A DNA stretch of 64,000 nt from an uncultured Muribaculaceae bacterium (GCA_910586995.1 CAJUKZ010000010.1:1-64000); one strand, 5' to 3'; positions 9,437-19,375 are shown, numbered from the stretch's first letter. The notes: generated by a model from the letters alone, not told the origin. Numbers and translations: made by a program.

Positions 9437-10414
9437 TCATGAAAACTTAGACAACAATATAAATTTCCAAATAAATCGCGGAGTATATTTAAATACTCGA
9501 AGCATTACCTTGTTCCGGCCCATTTGTGGATTTCTAATATATCCGTCGTATGAAGCTTTGATTTTGGATTCGAGTGTTGATGCATATTTTGCAGCTAATG
9601 GCAAGTGCTTGTGTTTTAAAAGACAAGCAAGTATGAAGAACTGTTTTGAGCACAAGTACCGCTGAACAAGATCGAAACGCTTGGGATATCTGGCTTGTAT
9701 GAGTTCGCAAATACTTTCCTGTATGGTGACAAGTGCGATTTTATTAAGGTTAAAAACAGAGGTCATTGTACTTCCCTCACGATGATAATAATTGTATAGA
9801 GGAGTATCTACACAAATAATTTTGTGGGCTACAGAACATGTTTTAAATACAAAATCATCATCTTCATAAGCCCTGACAGGCAAAAAACGGAATGCCATTG
9901 CAATTTCACGTTTGAAAAGCTTACTGCATACACTTGTATTCAGATGTCCTCCTATGTGTTCAATAAGTTCATCTAATGCCTGATCTGAGCTATATTCTTC
10001 ACAATACTTGTCTTCGCATTTCAAGAATCGTTCTCCAGATGGTTCTTCTATAAACCACCCACATTGCACTATATCAGCATCTGATTTTTCCATTATGTAG
10101 AGCATTTGCTCATACATATTTGGCTCAATCCAATCATCGCCATCCACAAATCCAATGTAATCTCCGGAAGCTATGTCGAGTGCCGCATTTCGAGCTGTTG
10201 ACTGCCCCCCGTTTGGCTTATCTATAATTTTAATATTAGAGAATCTCTCTGCATACTCCCTGCATATAGCCAAAGAATTATCAGGAGACGCATCATTCAC
10301 TAAAATCAGTTCAATATTAGGATATGTCTGATTTATCACGCTATCAATACACTTCCTAAGATACGGCTCAACTTTATATATTGCGACTATTACAGAAATG
10401 AGTGGCTGTCTCAT
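9437..10414 (-). CDS. GT2-family glycosyltransferase
   Basis: 325 residues, inverting GT-A enzyme. The typical start LISVIVAIYKVEPYLRKCID, then ELILVNDASPDNS, NGGQSTARN and the DxD-like site GFVDGDDWIEPN (about 91-102) are present. The C-terminal third is variable, as in capsule GT2 enzymes. It overlaps the DUF1919 gene by four bases. Substrates unknown. Confidence 0.88.
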   Translation of the reverse strand: MRQPLISVIVAIYKVEPYLRKCIDSVINQTYPNIELILVNDASPDNSLAICREYAERFSNIKIIDKPNGGQSTARNAALDIASGDYIGFVDGDDWIEPNMYEQMLYIMEKSDADIVQCGWFIEEPSGERFLKCEDKYCEEYSSDQALDELIEHIGGHLNTSVCSKLFKREIAMAFRFLPVRAYEDDDFVFKTCSVAHKIICVDTPLYNYYHREGSTMTSVFNLNKIALVTIQESICELIQARYPKRFDLVQRYLCSKQFFILACLLKHKHLPLAAKYASTLESKIKASYDGYIRNPQMGRNKVMLRVFKYTPRFIWKFILLSKFS

Positions 10415-11088
10415 AAACTATTGATGATTTTCTTCCAATTCAAGCAGGAGAGTATAATAGATGGCTTCCACTGAGGAACACCTTTGATTATCGGTACTGA
10501 ATCAATCAAATGAGCATTGTCCTTTGGCTTAAATTTAGTTGTTAATAATGCCCCTTTACTATTTGTGTTATGCAATATACGGTTAAATGCAGCGACATGT
10601 TCTTCCCTCATTGTTTCAGATTCCGAGAGTAAGAAAAACATCCTTTGATAATTAATTCTTGAACTACGTCGTTTCCACTTATCTTCAGCGACTTCTTTTG
10701 TTGGATAGTGTCTGAAATAAACCGTAATATCACTAATTTTTGCCGCCGGATAAGTAAAGTGTTCTCCGGACTCATATCTTTCGGTAGACTCAGGATTGAC
10801 AAACTCAAGGTCTTGACTGAAGTAATATTTAGGATTGCGTATTAATTTTAGGTAATCATCAACACTCATTCCAATACCTTCAGTAGGAGTCTTATAGCTT
10901 ATTCCGTAGTATTGATATATGTATCCTCCAGCACAGTTATTACTGATTATCGAAAAATCAGTGTACTTCAATCCAATGCGCCGATTCCATTTCAAAAAAT
11001 TAATTGCCCCACGATAAACGGGCTTTAATATTTTCTTAAAATGACTCATATAATTTAAAGAATCTTTTATATCCATAACAGCGATCAA
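10411..11088 (-). CDS. DUF1919 family capsule-cluster protein
   Basis: 225 residues matching the DUF1919 pattern: FSIISNNCAGGYIYQYYG near residues 45-62, then SPT-like TPTEGIGMS and NPKYYFSQDLEFV, and later EEHVAAFNRILH. This family occurs in exopolysaccharide clusters and is thought to act on the glycan, but no reaction is established. It has no signal peptide or membrane helix. Several in-frame ATGs lie near the start, so the first residue is uncertain. Confidence 0.75.
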   Translation of the reverse strand: MIAVMDIKDSLNYMSHFKKILKPVYRGAINFLKWNRRIGLKYTDFSIISNNCAGGYIYQYYGISYKTPTEGIGMSVDDYLKLIRNPKYYFSQDLEFVNPESTERYESGEHFTYPAAKISDITVYFRHYPTKEVAEDKWKRRSSRINYQRMFFLLSESETMREEHVAAFNRILHNTNSKGALLTTKFKPKDNAHLIDSVPIIKGVPQWKPSIILSCLNWKKIINSL

Positions 11089-11130
11089 GAAAACAATATA
11101 ACCATCTAATTGAGGATATTAATATCATAC

Positions 11131-11901
11131 CTATATATCTTTATCCATATCATAAGGCCCTTCAATATCACGATATACCCCTTTTGTTACTATTATTCCT
11201 TTAGATGATGGAACTGTAACACAATATGATTCCATGTCAGTATTCCGACATATTATGGTACGAGCACCAAATACACAGCGATCCGGAGTCTTTACAGAGT
11301 GCATCACTAAACATTCCATTCCCAACCAATTATAATCTCCGATCTCTATAGAACCACTGGCTCTTTTGATTCTATTGTCTGCTTGTTGGATTAGAGGATG
11401 AAAATTCGTATCCATAAATGTCACACCCCAACCTATTCTATTATTTATTCCAAATTTTATTGATTTAAAGCATACAATTCTTAACCCAGAAGCATTTGTA
11501 AAACCGGAGCCAAAATCAAGTAATCCTTTCGGGCCAACAGATAAGAATGTTGAATTTCCTATATTGCACTTCCCTCTAAATACTATCTGACCACCTTTAT
11601 TCTCATAATGAATCCCATTGTTAGGATGAACATTTGAAGAAAACTTCCCTAATTGTATTAAACCAAAGCGAACCTTACCATATATTACAATAGAACCTTT
11701 TGTCGTAATAAAATGCGGCTTATAAAGAAGAATGGGAAGCTTTATCGCCTGATAAAACGGAAGATAATGAAAATTAAAGTATATCGTTTTCGGGAGTGAG
11801 CGAAAAAGCCACCTCATTTTCCATATAGTTTTTATTATACGAATAAACCGAATAATGTATCTTGTATGGAATTTGCGTGCCAGTTTTGCGCACACTGACA
11901 T
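11131..11901 (-). CDS. Left-handed beta-helix acyltransferase
   Basis: 256 residues with hexapeptide-type repeats from about residue 85 (KGGQIVFRGKCNIGNST) to 235 and a basic, partly hydrophobic N-terminus. Such proteins O- or N-acylate capsule sugars. The likely active-site region is MDTNFHPL near residue 168. A run of nine C lies four bases before the ATG on the coding strand (plus-strand G at 11905-11913), and an upstream ATG would join this frame if the tract lost one C. Expression may therefore switch by slippage (inference). Confidence 0.78.
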   Translation of the reverse strand: MSVCAKLARKFHTRYIIRFIRIIKTIWKMRWLFRSLPKTIYFNFHYLPFYQAIKLPILLYKPHFITTKGSIVIYGKVRFGLIQLGKFSSNVHPNNGIHYENKGGQIVFRGKCNIGNSTFLSVGPKGLLDFGSGFTNASGLRIVCFKSIKFGINNRIGWGVTFMDTNFHPLIQQADNRIKRASGSIEIGDYNWLGMECLVMHSVKTPDRCVFGARTIICRNTDMESYCVTVPSSKGIIVTKGVYRDIEGPYDMDKDI

Positions 11902-11904
11902 GAT

Positions 11905-11913
11905 GGGGGGGGG
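11905..11913 (-). repeat. Homopolymer C9 tract before an acyltransferase start
   Basis: Nine G on the plus strand (nine C on the coding strand) between the serine-acetyltransferase-like gene and the acyltransferase start codon at 11901. The upstream ATG at 11924-11926 is 25 bases before that start codon, so it is out of frame by one. Eight C would make it in frame and give an 8-residue N-terminal extension. Confidence 0.7.
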
Positions 11914-11953
11914 TAGTAACTCTCATTGTTTCAGACACTAAGCATCAACACAT

Positions 11954-12514
11954 TCACTTAGTAATATATTTCTTTGAACCATTTTGGGATATCATTCGGG
12001 CCGGGATACCCCCTACAGTAACATTCGGAGTGGTAATACTTTTTGTTACAACAGCGTTAGCACCGATAGCCACACCATCTGCAATTTCAATATCACCTAT
12101 AATTGCTGCTCCAAAGCCTATAAATACATTGTTACCTATAGTTGGGACTTTATCATCTTCAGTTGCACCAATCACAGCACCGCCTATTATGCGGCAATTT
12201 GCACCAATTTTGGCGTTTTGATTGATAATTATATTCCCGTAATGTTCAAGGCATAATCCAGGACCACAAGTGTTGAATCCAATAGAGAAGCCCAGACGTT
12301 GACTAAGATTGACATATCTTAGTTTTAAAAATTTCCCAACCAATCGACTGATTATCCCCTTTTTGCAGTTTTCATAGTATTCACACTTACGAAGCAATCG
12401 CTCAAATGTCCAGATGATATCATGCTTATATCGTGGTTGATTTGCTGTCTTACGGAGAGCAATTTTATCACACTCAAGATAATATAAGTAATCAGTCTTA
12501 GATTGTATCATCAC
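11954..12514 (-). CDS. Serine acetyltransferase-like hexapeptide acetyltransferase
   Basis: 186 residues with the CysE/LbH_SAT pattern: GFNTCGPGLCLEHYGNIIIN (about 83-102) contains the catalytic-type histidine, followed by hexapeptide repeats and the terminal GGIPARMI. It lacks the long N-terminal helical domain of true CysE and lies among glycosyltransferases, so a sugar O-acetyltransferase role is more likely than cysteine synthesis. It overlaps the next gene by 17 bases. Confidence 0.8.
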   Translation of the reverse strand: MMIQSKTDYLYYLECDKIALRKTANQPRYKHDIIWTFERLLRKCEYYENCKKGIISRLVGKFLKLRYVNLSQRLGFSIGFNTCGPGLCLEHYGNIIINQNAKIGANCRIIGGAVIGATEDDKVPTIGNNVFIGFGAAIIGDIEIADGVAIGANAVVTKSITTPNVTVGGIPARMISQNGSKKYITK

Positions 12515-13679
12515 TAAACCATTTATTGTTTAGAACTAATGCCTTACTGATTGGTCCATCTTCATAGTAAATAAGATCTCCAGTACCTAACAACGATTTT
12601 GCAAGATGGTAGAATCTATCTGCAGCTTCCTTCGGATTCCACTTTTCAATCATTGTATTGCATGCATTTTCAGACAACTTTGACCTGAGGCGTGCATCTT
12701 GTACTAGCTTTATCACATTGTTTTCAAACGATTTATAGTTGTTTGTTTCATAAATCAAGCCATTTACGCCATGCTTTATAAGAAAGGGTGTCGCGCCAAT
12801 CCCGTGACTTGTAACGACCGCACATCCTGAGGCCATAGCTTCTCCGAGAACAGCACCCCAGCCTTCATTGAAATCAGATGTGAACATATAGATGTCCGCT
12901 TTTTCCATAAACCCGCGAACGTCTGACGGAGGCATCGCTCCATGTAGAATTACATTGTTTTGTAGATTGTATTTATTGACTAATTCCTTCAACCTGTTTT
13001 CCAATTCTCCAGAACCTATTATATCCAAGGAAAAATTGATTCCTCGGGATTTTAATTTATTTGCGATATAAATAGGGTATTCTGGATGTTTAAGAGGAAT
13101 TAATCTACCTGCCCAGAGTAATTTTAATTTGTCCTGGTTACTTGCTATACGGTCATGGCTACCATTTGGGTTTACTTCTATAAAATGTCCCCATTTGAAT
13201 CTACGATTGTCAAATGCCAGTATTCTCGACGTGTCGTAAGCCGTATAGGCACTGGCTGCAAGCAAATAAAAATTACTTTTTCTGCCCGGAATTATAAACC
13301 GTTTGAGTACCGTAAAGAAAGTCTTCGGATTGAGCATATGCCAAATTCCCTTCCTGAACAATCGCTCTGCATAATAAAAAGTCAGCTTATTTTGCCGAAC
13401 TCTCTTACTGACGAATTCGTAAGGGGCACTTCCAAGAATAAGCACATCTGCATTATCACATAAGTCAAGAGCTCTTTTCTTTGCACTATCATTTATATAA
13501 GAGCATATAACATACTGATGAGACCTGATGTCAATTTTCCATCCCATATTTTCTCGTTCTTCATCCATTTTTTGAGTTTGAATGAATGAAAATGATATAT
13601 TAGGATTCTTACTCAACTCATCACAAAAGAAGCGTTCATGATGATTGAAGAAATTAGATACAAAAACGACAGAAATCAC
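12498..13679 (-). CDS. GT4-family glycosyltransferase
   Basis: 393 residues. GT-B enzyme with LKLLWAGRLIPLKHPEYPI at about 195-213, the substrate-binding KADIYMFTSDFNEGW and the E-x7-E motif NEGWGAVLGEAMASG. The N-terminal half starts MISVVFVSNFFNHHERFF. A C-terminal tail of about 35 residues follows the GT core. It overlaps the polymerase gene by four bases. Substrates unknown. Confidence 0.87.
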   Translation of the reverse strand: MISVVFVSNFFNHHERFFCDELSKNPNISFSFIQTQKMDEERENMGWKIDIRSHQYVICSYINDSAKKRALDLCDNADVLILGSAPYEFVSKRVRQNKLTFYYAERLFRKGIWHMLNPKTFFTVLKRFIIPGRKSNFYLLAASAYTAYDTSRILAFDNRRFKWGHFIEVNPNGSHDRIASNQDKLKLLWAGRLIPLKHPEYPIYIANKLKSRGINFSLDIIGSGELENRLKELVNKYNLQNNVILHGAMPPSDVRGFMEKADIYMFTSDFNEGWGAVLGEAMASGCAVVTSHGIGATPFLIKHGVNGLIYETNNYKSFENNVIKLVQDARLRSKLSENACNTMIEKWNPKEAADRFYHLAKSLLGTGDLIYYEDGPISKALVLNNKWFSDDTI

Positions 13680-14728
13680 TGCTCGAAGTAAAATTTGAAT
13701 TGATTAAATTGCTCCTGCCCCATCAAGCGATAAATAAAGAGAGTACTGGATAAGATTACTGCGACCAATAAGTAAATGTGCCGATCCTGCTTAGAACGTG
13801 TACTAATATATTCTTCCAACGCTATATAGGTATAAGGCATAAAATATAACGATACTCGTTCCGCGGTTCTACTTATCAGACGCACACACCACAACGCCAT
13901 AGAGACAAAGTTTACATCTATCATTGCTAAATTTGAGTGTCGTTTGGCAATTAACGTATCTTTATTTCTTAGACATAACAGCGTTATGATGAGCACAATT
14001 GCAAAAAATATCTGCCCATTACCGGTTTGTTCGATACCATAATTGTATTCCATTACATCTGCTACTGTAAGCAATAATTTATCTGCAAATAGCAATCCTA
14101 CAAACATTGAAAAAAACATCAATGATATTGTTTTTAATGACAGTTTCAGATGCGCTATATAATATACTGGTGCAAAAATTATGGCTGATTTATGAAACAT
14201 CATTGCTACTACAACAGTGATCAGGAATTTAAATAAGTTGCGCCTTTGTACATATCGGTATCCAATCAGTAAAATCGAAACAGCAAGAGTTTGCCTAATT
14301 CCAGACATTGCAAACTGGAAGAAACCCAAGGTTACAAAGAAGAATAATGCCAAACACCAATTAGATGCAGTCCGGGAAATAAAATCATACAATGCGTAAC
14401 AGACCATAATTCCTAACGCAATCAATAGAGTATGGGGCCATGAGGATATCTTTGTCAAGAGTAAAATGAAGTTCTTATACCCAATCTCGGTTCTCTCGTA
14501 TCCAAATGGCGATAAGTCTTCGAAATCGCCAAATCTGGCAAGTGCTTCAAATGCCCTTAAATAGTTCCGTGTATCCGCACCTATTGTATTGGCTTTAAAT
14601 GCGATTAAGATGAATACAGGAATAAGTGCAAATACAAGACACTTCCTTTTGGTCGCTATATTGGTTGTCGATAACTCTATGCTCATACAGAACAGGATAA
14701 TCAACAACATTATATAATAAACTATCAT
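13676..14728 (-). CDS. EpsG/Wzy-like polysaccharide polymerase
   Basis: 350 residues, about nine membrane helices. The EpsG-type segment ADTRNYLRAFEAL near residue 50 and GYERTEIGYKNFILL near 80 fit the EpsG family, which polymerises lipid-linked repeat units at the periplasmic face. It is the only polymerase candidate in the operon. It overlaps both neighbours by four bases. Confidence 0.82.
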   Translation of the reverse strand: MIVYYIMLLIILFCMSIELSTTNIATKRKCLVFALIPVFILIAFKANTIGADTRNYLRAFEALARFGDFEDLSPFGYERTEIGYKNFILLLTKISSWPHTLLIALGIMVCYALYDFISRTASNWCLALFFFVTLGFFQFAMSGIRQTLAVSILLIGYRYVQRRNLFKFLITVVVAMMFHKSAIIFAPVYYIAHLKLSLKTISLMFFSMFVGLLFADKLLLTVADVMEYNYGIEQTGNGQIFFAIVLIITLLCLRNKDTLIAKRHSNLAMIDVNFVSMALWCVRLISRTAERVSLYFMPYTYIALEEYISTRSKQDRHIYLLVAVILSSTLFIYRLMGQEQFNQFKFYFEQ

Positions 14729-15909
14729 TTCAGGACTGATTTATACAAATCAATGTAACCTTGAAAACAATTGTCCTCGTTGAAGTTGTCCTTGGCAAAC
14801 TTAACTAACTGTTCTTTGTTAAAAAGTTTCCGTTTAGAAAAAATTTTAAGAATACATTGATTCAGCGATTGAATGTCTCCTTGATTTATCGAATATCCAC
14901 ACTGAGAAGGTACAGATTCAGGACTCCCTCCTGTCTTATACGTAATTACAGGTGTTCCGCAGGCTATAGCTTCCATATTGACCGTAGGATAATTATCCTC
15001 GTAAGTCGTATTTATAAAAGCAATAGCGTTAGAATACCGAATTGCAAGCTCCTCCGCGGAATTCGTTCTTTGTATCCCTATTATGCCATTGGGAAGATTT
15101 TTAATTTGGCTGTTTGATAAACCAACTAAACGAATATCAATATCATCGGTGAGAAGGTCTCGCAATTTAATAAAATCCTGTAATCCTTTCCTTTTATCCC
15201 ACGGGAATGCAACTCCTAATATATAAGGCTTTATATTCTGTAATATGCGTTTGGGATTAAATTGGTTAAGGTTGATACCGTTATGAATAGTAAATTGTTT
15301 TGTATTCTTAAAAAAACTCTGACTTATTAGTGATGCTAACCAATTTGAAACCGGGACTAAAGTCAACCGAGAACCAATGCTATTAAATAATTCTTTTTTT
15401 ATCGTGTAATTTGCACATGAATTATCAACAAGAGCTGGAGGATATGACTTGATTTGCGGACAATTATGACATTCAGTTTTCCACCTATCGCATCCAACTA
15501 AATCGAAATACGCACAATGGCCAGTAAATGGCCAACAGTCGTGAAGTGTCCATATTACTTTAGAATTGGTCTCTTTAACAAATTCAAATAGGACCTCATA
15601 ATTTAAGAAATTACCATGTAAATTATGTAGATGAATTATATCCGGACTTATGGCATCTAATCTCTTTACTAATTCTATAGTTTTTCTCGTGGAATAACGC
15701 CCCTGTCTATCAGTTAGTCTTGAAAAAATATTGTGTTTATATGAATCAATTTTATTGATAACTTTGAAGTGAGTCCGATCTACCACATTACCATATCCAA
15801 AAGCCACAAACGATTCATATCCAGCATGTGTTATCCTTTTTTCTATCCCGTGCACTATACGTCCGGTACTCCCGATATTATACGTGGTGTTGATTTGGAC
15901 TATCCTCAT
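14725..15909 (-). CDS. GT4-family glycosyltransferase with TLHDCWPFTGHC signature
   Basis: 394 residues. The N-terminal half has the signature WTLHDCWPFTGHCAYF and a cysteine cluster (CDRWKTECHNCPQ), typical of a GT4 subgroup in Bacteroidales capsule loci. The C-terminal half has EDNYPTVNMEAIACGTPVI with the E-x7-E motif. Donor unknown. Base composition changes sharply from AT-rich to GC-rich just upstream of this gene. Confidence 0.87.
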   Translation of the reverse strand: MRIVQINTTYNIGSTGRIVHGIEKRITHAGYESFVAFGYGNVVDRTHFKVINKIDSYKHNIFSRLTDRQGRYSTRKTIELVKRLDAISPDIIHLHNLHGNFLNYEVLFEFVKETNSKVIWTLHDCWPFTGHCAYFDLVGCDRWKTECHNCPQIKSYPPALVDNSCANYTIKKELFNSIGSRLTLVPVSNWLASLISQSFFKNTKQFTIHNGINLNQFNPKRILQNIKPYILGVAFPWDKRKGLQDFIKLRDLLTDDIDIRLVGLSNSQIKNLPNGIIGIQRTNSAEELAIRYSNAIAFINTTYEDNYPTVNMEAIACGTPVITYKTGGSPESVPSQCGYSINQGDIQSLNQCILKIFSKRKLFNKEQLVKFAKDNFNEDNCFQGYIDLYKSVLK

Positions 15910-15922
15910 TGTTTCTGAATCT

Positions 15923-17083
15923 TTAGAATTTTCTCCAGACCATTTTGTTGACTACGCCGGTGTAGCTCTGGATGAGCTTGACGATCTTGGTGGATACGCA
16001 TTCGTCTACGTAGTTGGGAACGGGGAGGCCGAGATGGCCGTTGCGGTTCATCTCCACGGCGACGTCGACGGCCTGCAGCAGTGAGGATTCGTCGATGCCG
16101 GCGAGGATGAAGTCGCCTTTGTCAAGGGCCTCCGGGCGCTCGGTGGAGGTACGGATGCAGACGGCGGCGATCGGTTTGCCGACGGAGAGGAAGAAGCTGC
16201 TCTCCTCGGGGAGTGTGCCGGAATCGCTGACCACGGCGAAGGAGTTCATCTGAAGGTTGTTGTAGTCATGGAAGCCGAGTGGTTCGTGGGCTATGACCCT
16301 TCGGTCGAGCTTGAAGCCGCTCTGCTCGAGGCGCTTGCGGGAACGGGGATGACAGCTGTAGAGAATCGGCATGTCGTACTTCTCAGCCATGGCGTTGATG
16401 GCGTTGAAAAGCGACAGGAAGTTCTTCTCTGTATCGATATTCTCCTCGCGGTGGGCTGAAAGCAGTATGTATCTGCCTTTTTCGAGACCGAGGCGGCTCA
16501 GTATGTCGGAGGCCTCGATGTCGGGAAGATTGTTATGGAGAACTTCTGCCATTGGCGAGCCGCTGACATATGTGCGCTGCGGGGCTACACCCGATGCATT
16601 GAGATAGCGGCGGGCATGCTCTGAGTAGCAGATATTGACGTCGGAGATGATGTCGACGATGCGGCGGTTGGTCTCCTCGGGCAGGCATTCGTCGAAGCAC
16701 CGGTTGCCGGCCTCCATGTGGAAGATGGGAATATGCAAACGTTTGGCCCCAATCACGCTCAGGCAGGAGTTGGTGTCGCCGAGCACAAGGACCGCATCGG
16801 GCTTAGTTTCCACCATCAGCTGATACGAAGCGGCGATGATGTTGCCCATGGTTTCGCCGAGATCTTTGCCGACGGCATCCATATATACTTCGGGGTCGGC
16901 GAGTTTGAGATCTTTGAAGAACACGCCGTTAAGGTTGTAGTCGTAGTTCTGGCCAGTGTGGGCGAGAATCACGTCGAAATATTCGCGGCATCGATTGATG
17001 ACGGCCGCAAGCCGTATGATTTCGGGACGTGTGCCTACTATGATAAGTAGCTTGAGTTTCCCGTTGTTTTTAAATTCAGCCAT
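15923..17083 (-). CDS. fnlC: FnlC/WecB-like UDP-HexNAc 2-epimerase
   Basis: 386-residue non-hydrolysing UDP-N-acetylhexosamine 2-epimerase. In the FnlABC route it makes the last inversion at C2 to give UDP-L-FucNAc. Motifs: VGTRPEIIRLA near residue 16, HTGQNYD, EAGNRCFDECLPEETNRR and the late SDSGTLPEESSF loop. The fnlA-fnlB-fnlC gene order distinguishes it from WecB of the ManNAc route. Clearly GC-richer than the downstream transferase genes. It overlaps fnlB by eight bases. Confidence 0.9.
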   Translation of the reverse strand: MAEFKNNGKLKLLIIVGTRPEIIRLAAVINRCREYFDVILAHTGQNYDYNLNGVFFKDLKLADPEVYMDAVGKDLGETMGNIIAASYQLMVETKPDAVLVLGDTNSCLSVIGAKRLHIPIFHMEAGNRCFDECLPEETNRRIVDIISDVNICYSEHARRYLNASGVAPQRTYVSGSPMAEVLHNNLPDIEASDILSRLGLEKGRYILLSAHREENIDTEKNFLSLFNAINAMAEKYDMPILYSCHPRSRKRLEQSGFKLDRRVIAHEPLGFHDYNNLQMNSFAVVSDSGTLPEESSFFLSVGKPIAAVCIRTSTERPEALDKGDFILAGIDESSLLQAVDVAVEMNRNGHLGLPVPNYVDECVSTKIVKLIQSYTGVVNKMVWRKF

Positions 17084-18281
17084 TTACTTTTTCAAAGAAT
17101 GTGTCGGGACGGTTGGGATCGAAGCACTCGTTGCAGTACATCACTGTCACGAGATCTTCGGTGTCCGACAGGTTGATGATATTGTGGGTATAACCGGGGA
17201 GCATGTGCACGGCCTCTATCTTGTCACCGCTTACCTCGAACTCGATGATTTCATCAGTACCGAGCTTGCGCTGCTGTATCTTGCCATGACCGGCAACGAC
17301 GATGAAGAACTCCCACTTGGTGTTGTGCCAGTGCTCGCCCTTGGTGATTCCCGGCTTGGAGATATTGATGCTTACCTGACCGACGTTGGCGCTCTTGACA
17401 AGCTCGGTGAACGAGCCGCGCTGATCGACGTTCATCTTCAGCGGAAACGACGCTTTCTCTTTCGGCAGATAGCTCAGATAGGTCGAGTAAAGCGCCTTGG
17501 CAAACGAACCATCGGGAATCTCGGGGATAACGAGAGTCTGTGGCTGAGACTTGAATTGCTCCAATAGCTCTACGATCCGGCCAAGTGTGACTCTATGGGT
17601 ATGCGGTGCGGCGCAGTAACGTCCATCAGCCGTAAGCACCGTATCAACACCTTCAAATTCGCAATGATGTTCTTTGCCTCGCAAGGCTGCAAGCATCTCG
17701 TCCACGAGATCGTCGATATAGAGCAATTCAAGCTCCACCGACGGGTCATTGACCTGAATCGGCAGATCATGCGCGAGGTTGTTGCAAAATGTGGCTACGG
17801 CCGAATTGTAGTTGGGACGACACCATTTACCGAACAGATTCGGAAAACGGTAGACCAGCACCTTTGCTCCGGTTTCCTTTGCGTAGTCAAAGAACAGTTC
17901 CTCGCCAGCCTTCTTGCTCTCTCCGTAGGGATGACCGGCATAGCGGCCTATCAGGGTTGCCTGAATGGAACTGCTCAACATCACAGGGCAACGGTTGCCA
18001 TGCTTACGGAGGGTACCGAGTAGTGTCGACGCAAAGCCGAAGTTGCCCTTTTTGAAATCCTCAGGATTATCCGGACGGTTGACTCCCGCGAGGTTGAACA
18101 CGAAGTCTGCCTCCGCACAATAACGGTCAAGATCCTCAGGCGTTGAATCTATGTCGTATTCAAAGACATCGTCGATAGTAAGGTCCGGAAATCGCCGGTC
18201 CTTACCGTCCTTTATCGCATTGAGCTGCGCACATAGGTTTCTGCCTACGAAACCTTTGGCACCGGTTACTAAGATTTTCAT
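17076..18281 (-). CDS. fnlB: FnlB/WbjC: SDR reductase fused to cupin, UDP-L-FucNAc synthesis
   Basis: 401 residues from the chosen start MKILVTGAKGFVGRN at 18281. The N-terminal SDR domain binds NAD(P)H at TGAKGFVGRN and keeps the HPYGESKKAG catalytic segment. The C-terminal cupin domain (about 285-395) contains KGEHWHNTKWEFFIV. FnlB epimerises and reduces the 4-keto product of FnlA. The frame stays open 74 codons further upstream, but that part overlaps fnlA and has an Arg/Gln-rich, non-protein-like composition, so I reject it. The ATG overlaps the fnlA stop (ATGA). Confidence 0.92.
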   Translation of the reverse strand: MKILVTGAKGFVGRNLCAQLNAIKDGKDRRFPDLTIDDVFEYDIDSTPEDLDRYCAEADFVFNLAGVNRPDNPEDFKKGNFGFASTLLGTLRKHGNRCPVMLSSSIQATLIGRYAGHPYGESKKAGEELFFDYAKETGAKVLVYRFPNLFGKWCRPNYNSAVATFCNNLAHDLPIQVNDPSVELELLYIDDLVDEMLAALRGKEHHCEFEGVDTVLTADGRYCAAPHTHRVTLGRIVELLEQFKSQPQTLVIPEIPDGSFAKALYSTYLSYLPKEKASFPLKMNVDQRGSFTELVKSANVGQVSINISKPGITKGEHWHNTKWEFFIVVAGHGKIQQRKLGTDEIIEFEVSGDKIEAVHMLPGYTHNIINLSDTEDLVTVMYCNECFDPNRPDTFFEKVNG

Positions 18282-19327
18282 TGTACGAAATTGCCTTCGC
18301 CGCTGAGTTCTTTCTGTATGTAATCGAGTGAGGCGATCTTTGCCTTCGTTTCCTCTACATTGAGCTGACGGGTGTTGTTGGAGTTGAACTCCGACAGTAC
18401 ATTGCGCGTGTCGTCGCCCTCCTTGAAGAACTTGTCGTAGTTCAGACCGCGGTTGTCGGCGGGCACGCGGTAGAAGTTGCCCATATCCTCGGCCTTGGCG
18501 CATTCCTCGTTGGTGAGCAGCGTCTCATACATCTTCTCGCCGTGACGGATACCGATTACCTTGATATCCTCTTTCTTGCCGCCAAAAAGTTCGCAGACTG
18601 CCTCGGCCTGAGTGCCTATGGTGCACGCAGGTGCTTTCTGTACAAGGATGTCGCCGTTCTGGCCATGCTCGAATGCGAAGATTACAAGATCAACTGCCTC
18701 GTCAAGACTCATGATGAAACGGGTCATCGAAGGCTCTGTCAGGGTGATGGGATTACCCGAGCGGATCTGCTCAATCCAGAGGGGAATAACAGAACCACGC
18801 GAACACATCACGTTGCCATAGCGGGTGCAGCAGATCTTTGTGTTGCCGGAATAACGGCTTTTGGCCACTGCAACTTTTTCCTCGATTGCCTTGGTGATAC
18901 CCATCGCATTGATCGGATAAGCAGCCTTGTCGGTAGACAGACAGATTACCGCCTCAACTCCGGATTCAATTGCTGCTGTCAGAACATTGTCCGTGCCGAT
19001 AACGTTTGTCTTGACGGCCTCCATCGGGAAGAACTCGCACGACGGAACCTGCTTCAGGGCTGCCGCGTGGAAAATGTAGTCGACTCCCGGCATCGCATTC
19101 TTGCACGACTGCAGGTTGCGGACATCGCCGATATAGAACTTGATCTTGTGAGCTACTTCAGGATAACGCACCTGATACTCATGGCGCATATCATCCTGCT
19201 TCTTCTCATCACGACTGAAAATACGGATTTCCTTGATATCTGTGTCCAGAAATCGCCTCAATACTGCATTACCGAAACTTCCTGTACCCCCGGTAATCAA
19301 TAGGGTCTTGTCTTTAAATATTGACAT
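18278..19327 (-). CDS. fnlA: FnlA/WbjB/CapE-like UDP-GlcNAc 4,6-dehydratase/5-epimerase
   Basis: 349-residue SDR enzyme for the first step to UDP-L-FucNAc. The NADP site TGGTGSFG is at 12-19. The catalytic segment STDKAAYPINAMGITK (131-146) has Met142 in place of the usual SDR Tyr and Lys146, a hallmark of this inverting dehydratase group. Its start lies 48 bases after the RT-nitrilase stop, so it probably shares the upxY transcript. Confidence 0.92.
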   Translation of the reverse strand: MSIFKDKTLLITGGTGSFGNAVLRRFLDTDIKEIRIFSRDEKKQDDMRHEYQVRYPEVAHKIKFYIGDVRNLQSCKNAMPGVDYIFHAAALKQVPSCEFFPMEAVKTNVIGTDNVLTAAIESGVEAVICLSTDKAAYPINAMGITKAIEEKVAVAKSRYSGNTKICCTRYGNVMCSRGSVIPLWIEQIRSGNPITLTEPSMTRFIMSLDEAVDLVIFAFEHGQNGDILVQKAPACTIGTQAEAVCELFGGKKEDIKVIGIRHGEKMYETLLTNEECAKAEDMGNFYRVPADNRGLNYDKFFKEGDDTRNVLSEFNSNNTRQLNVEETKAKIASLDYIQKELSGEGNFVQ

Positions 19328-19375
19328 ATGATTGGCTGTTATATGTTTACTTATATTGAAATATATCCAGTCATG

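Noticed and set aside
18282..18503. 74-codon N-terminal extension of fnlB
   Set aside because: It lies wholly inside fnlA in another frame and has an Arg/Gln-rich composition; the Rossmann start MKILVTGAKGFVGRN fits 18281.
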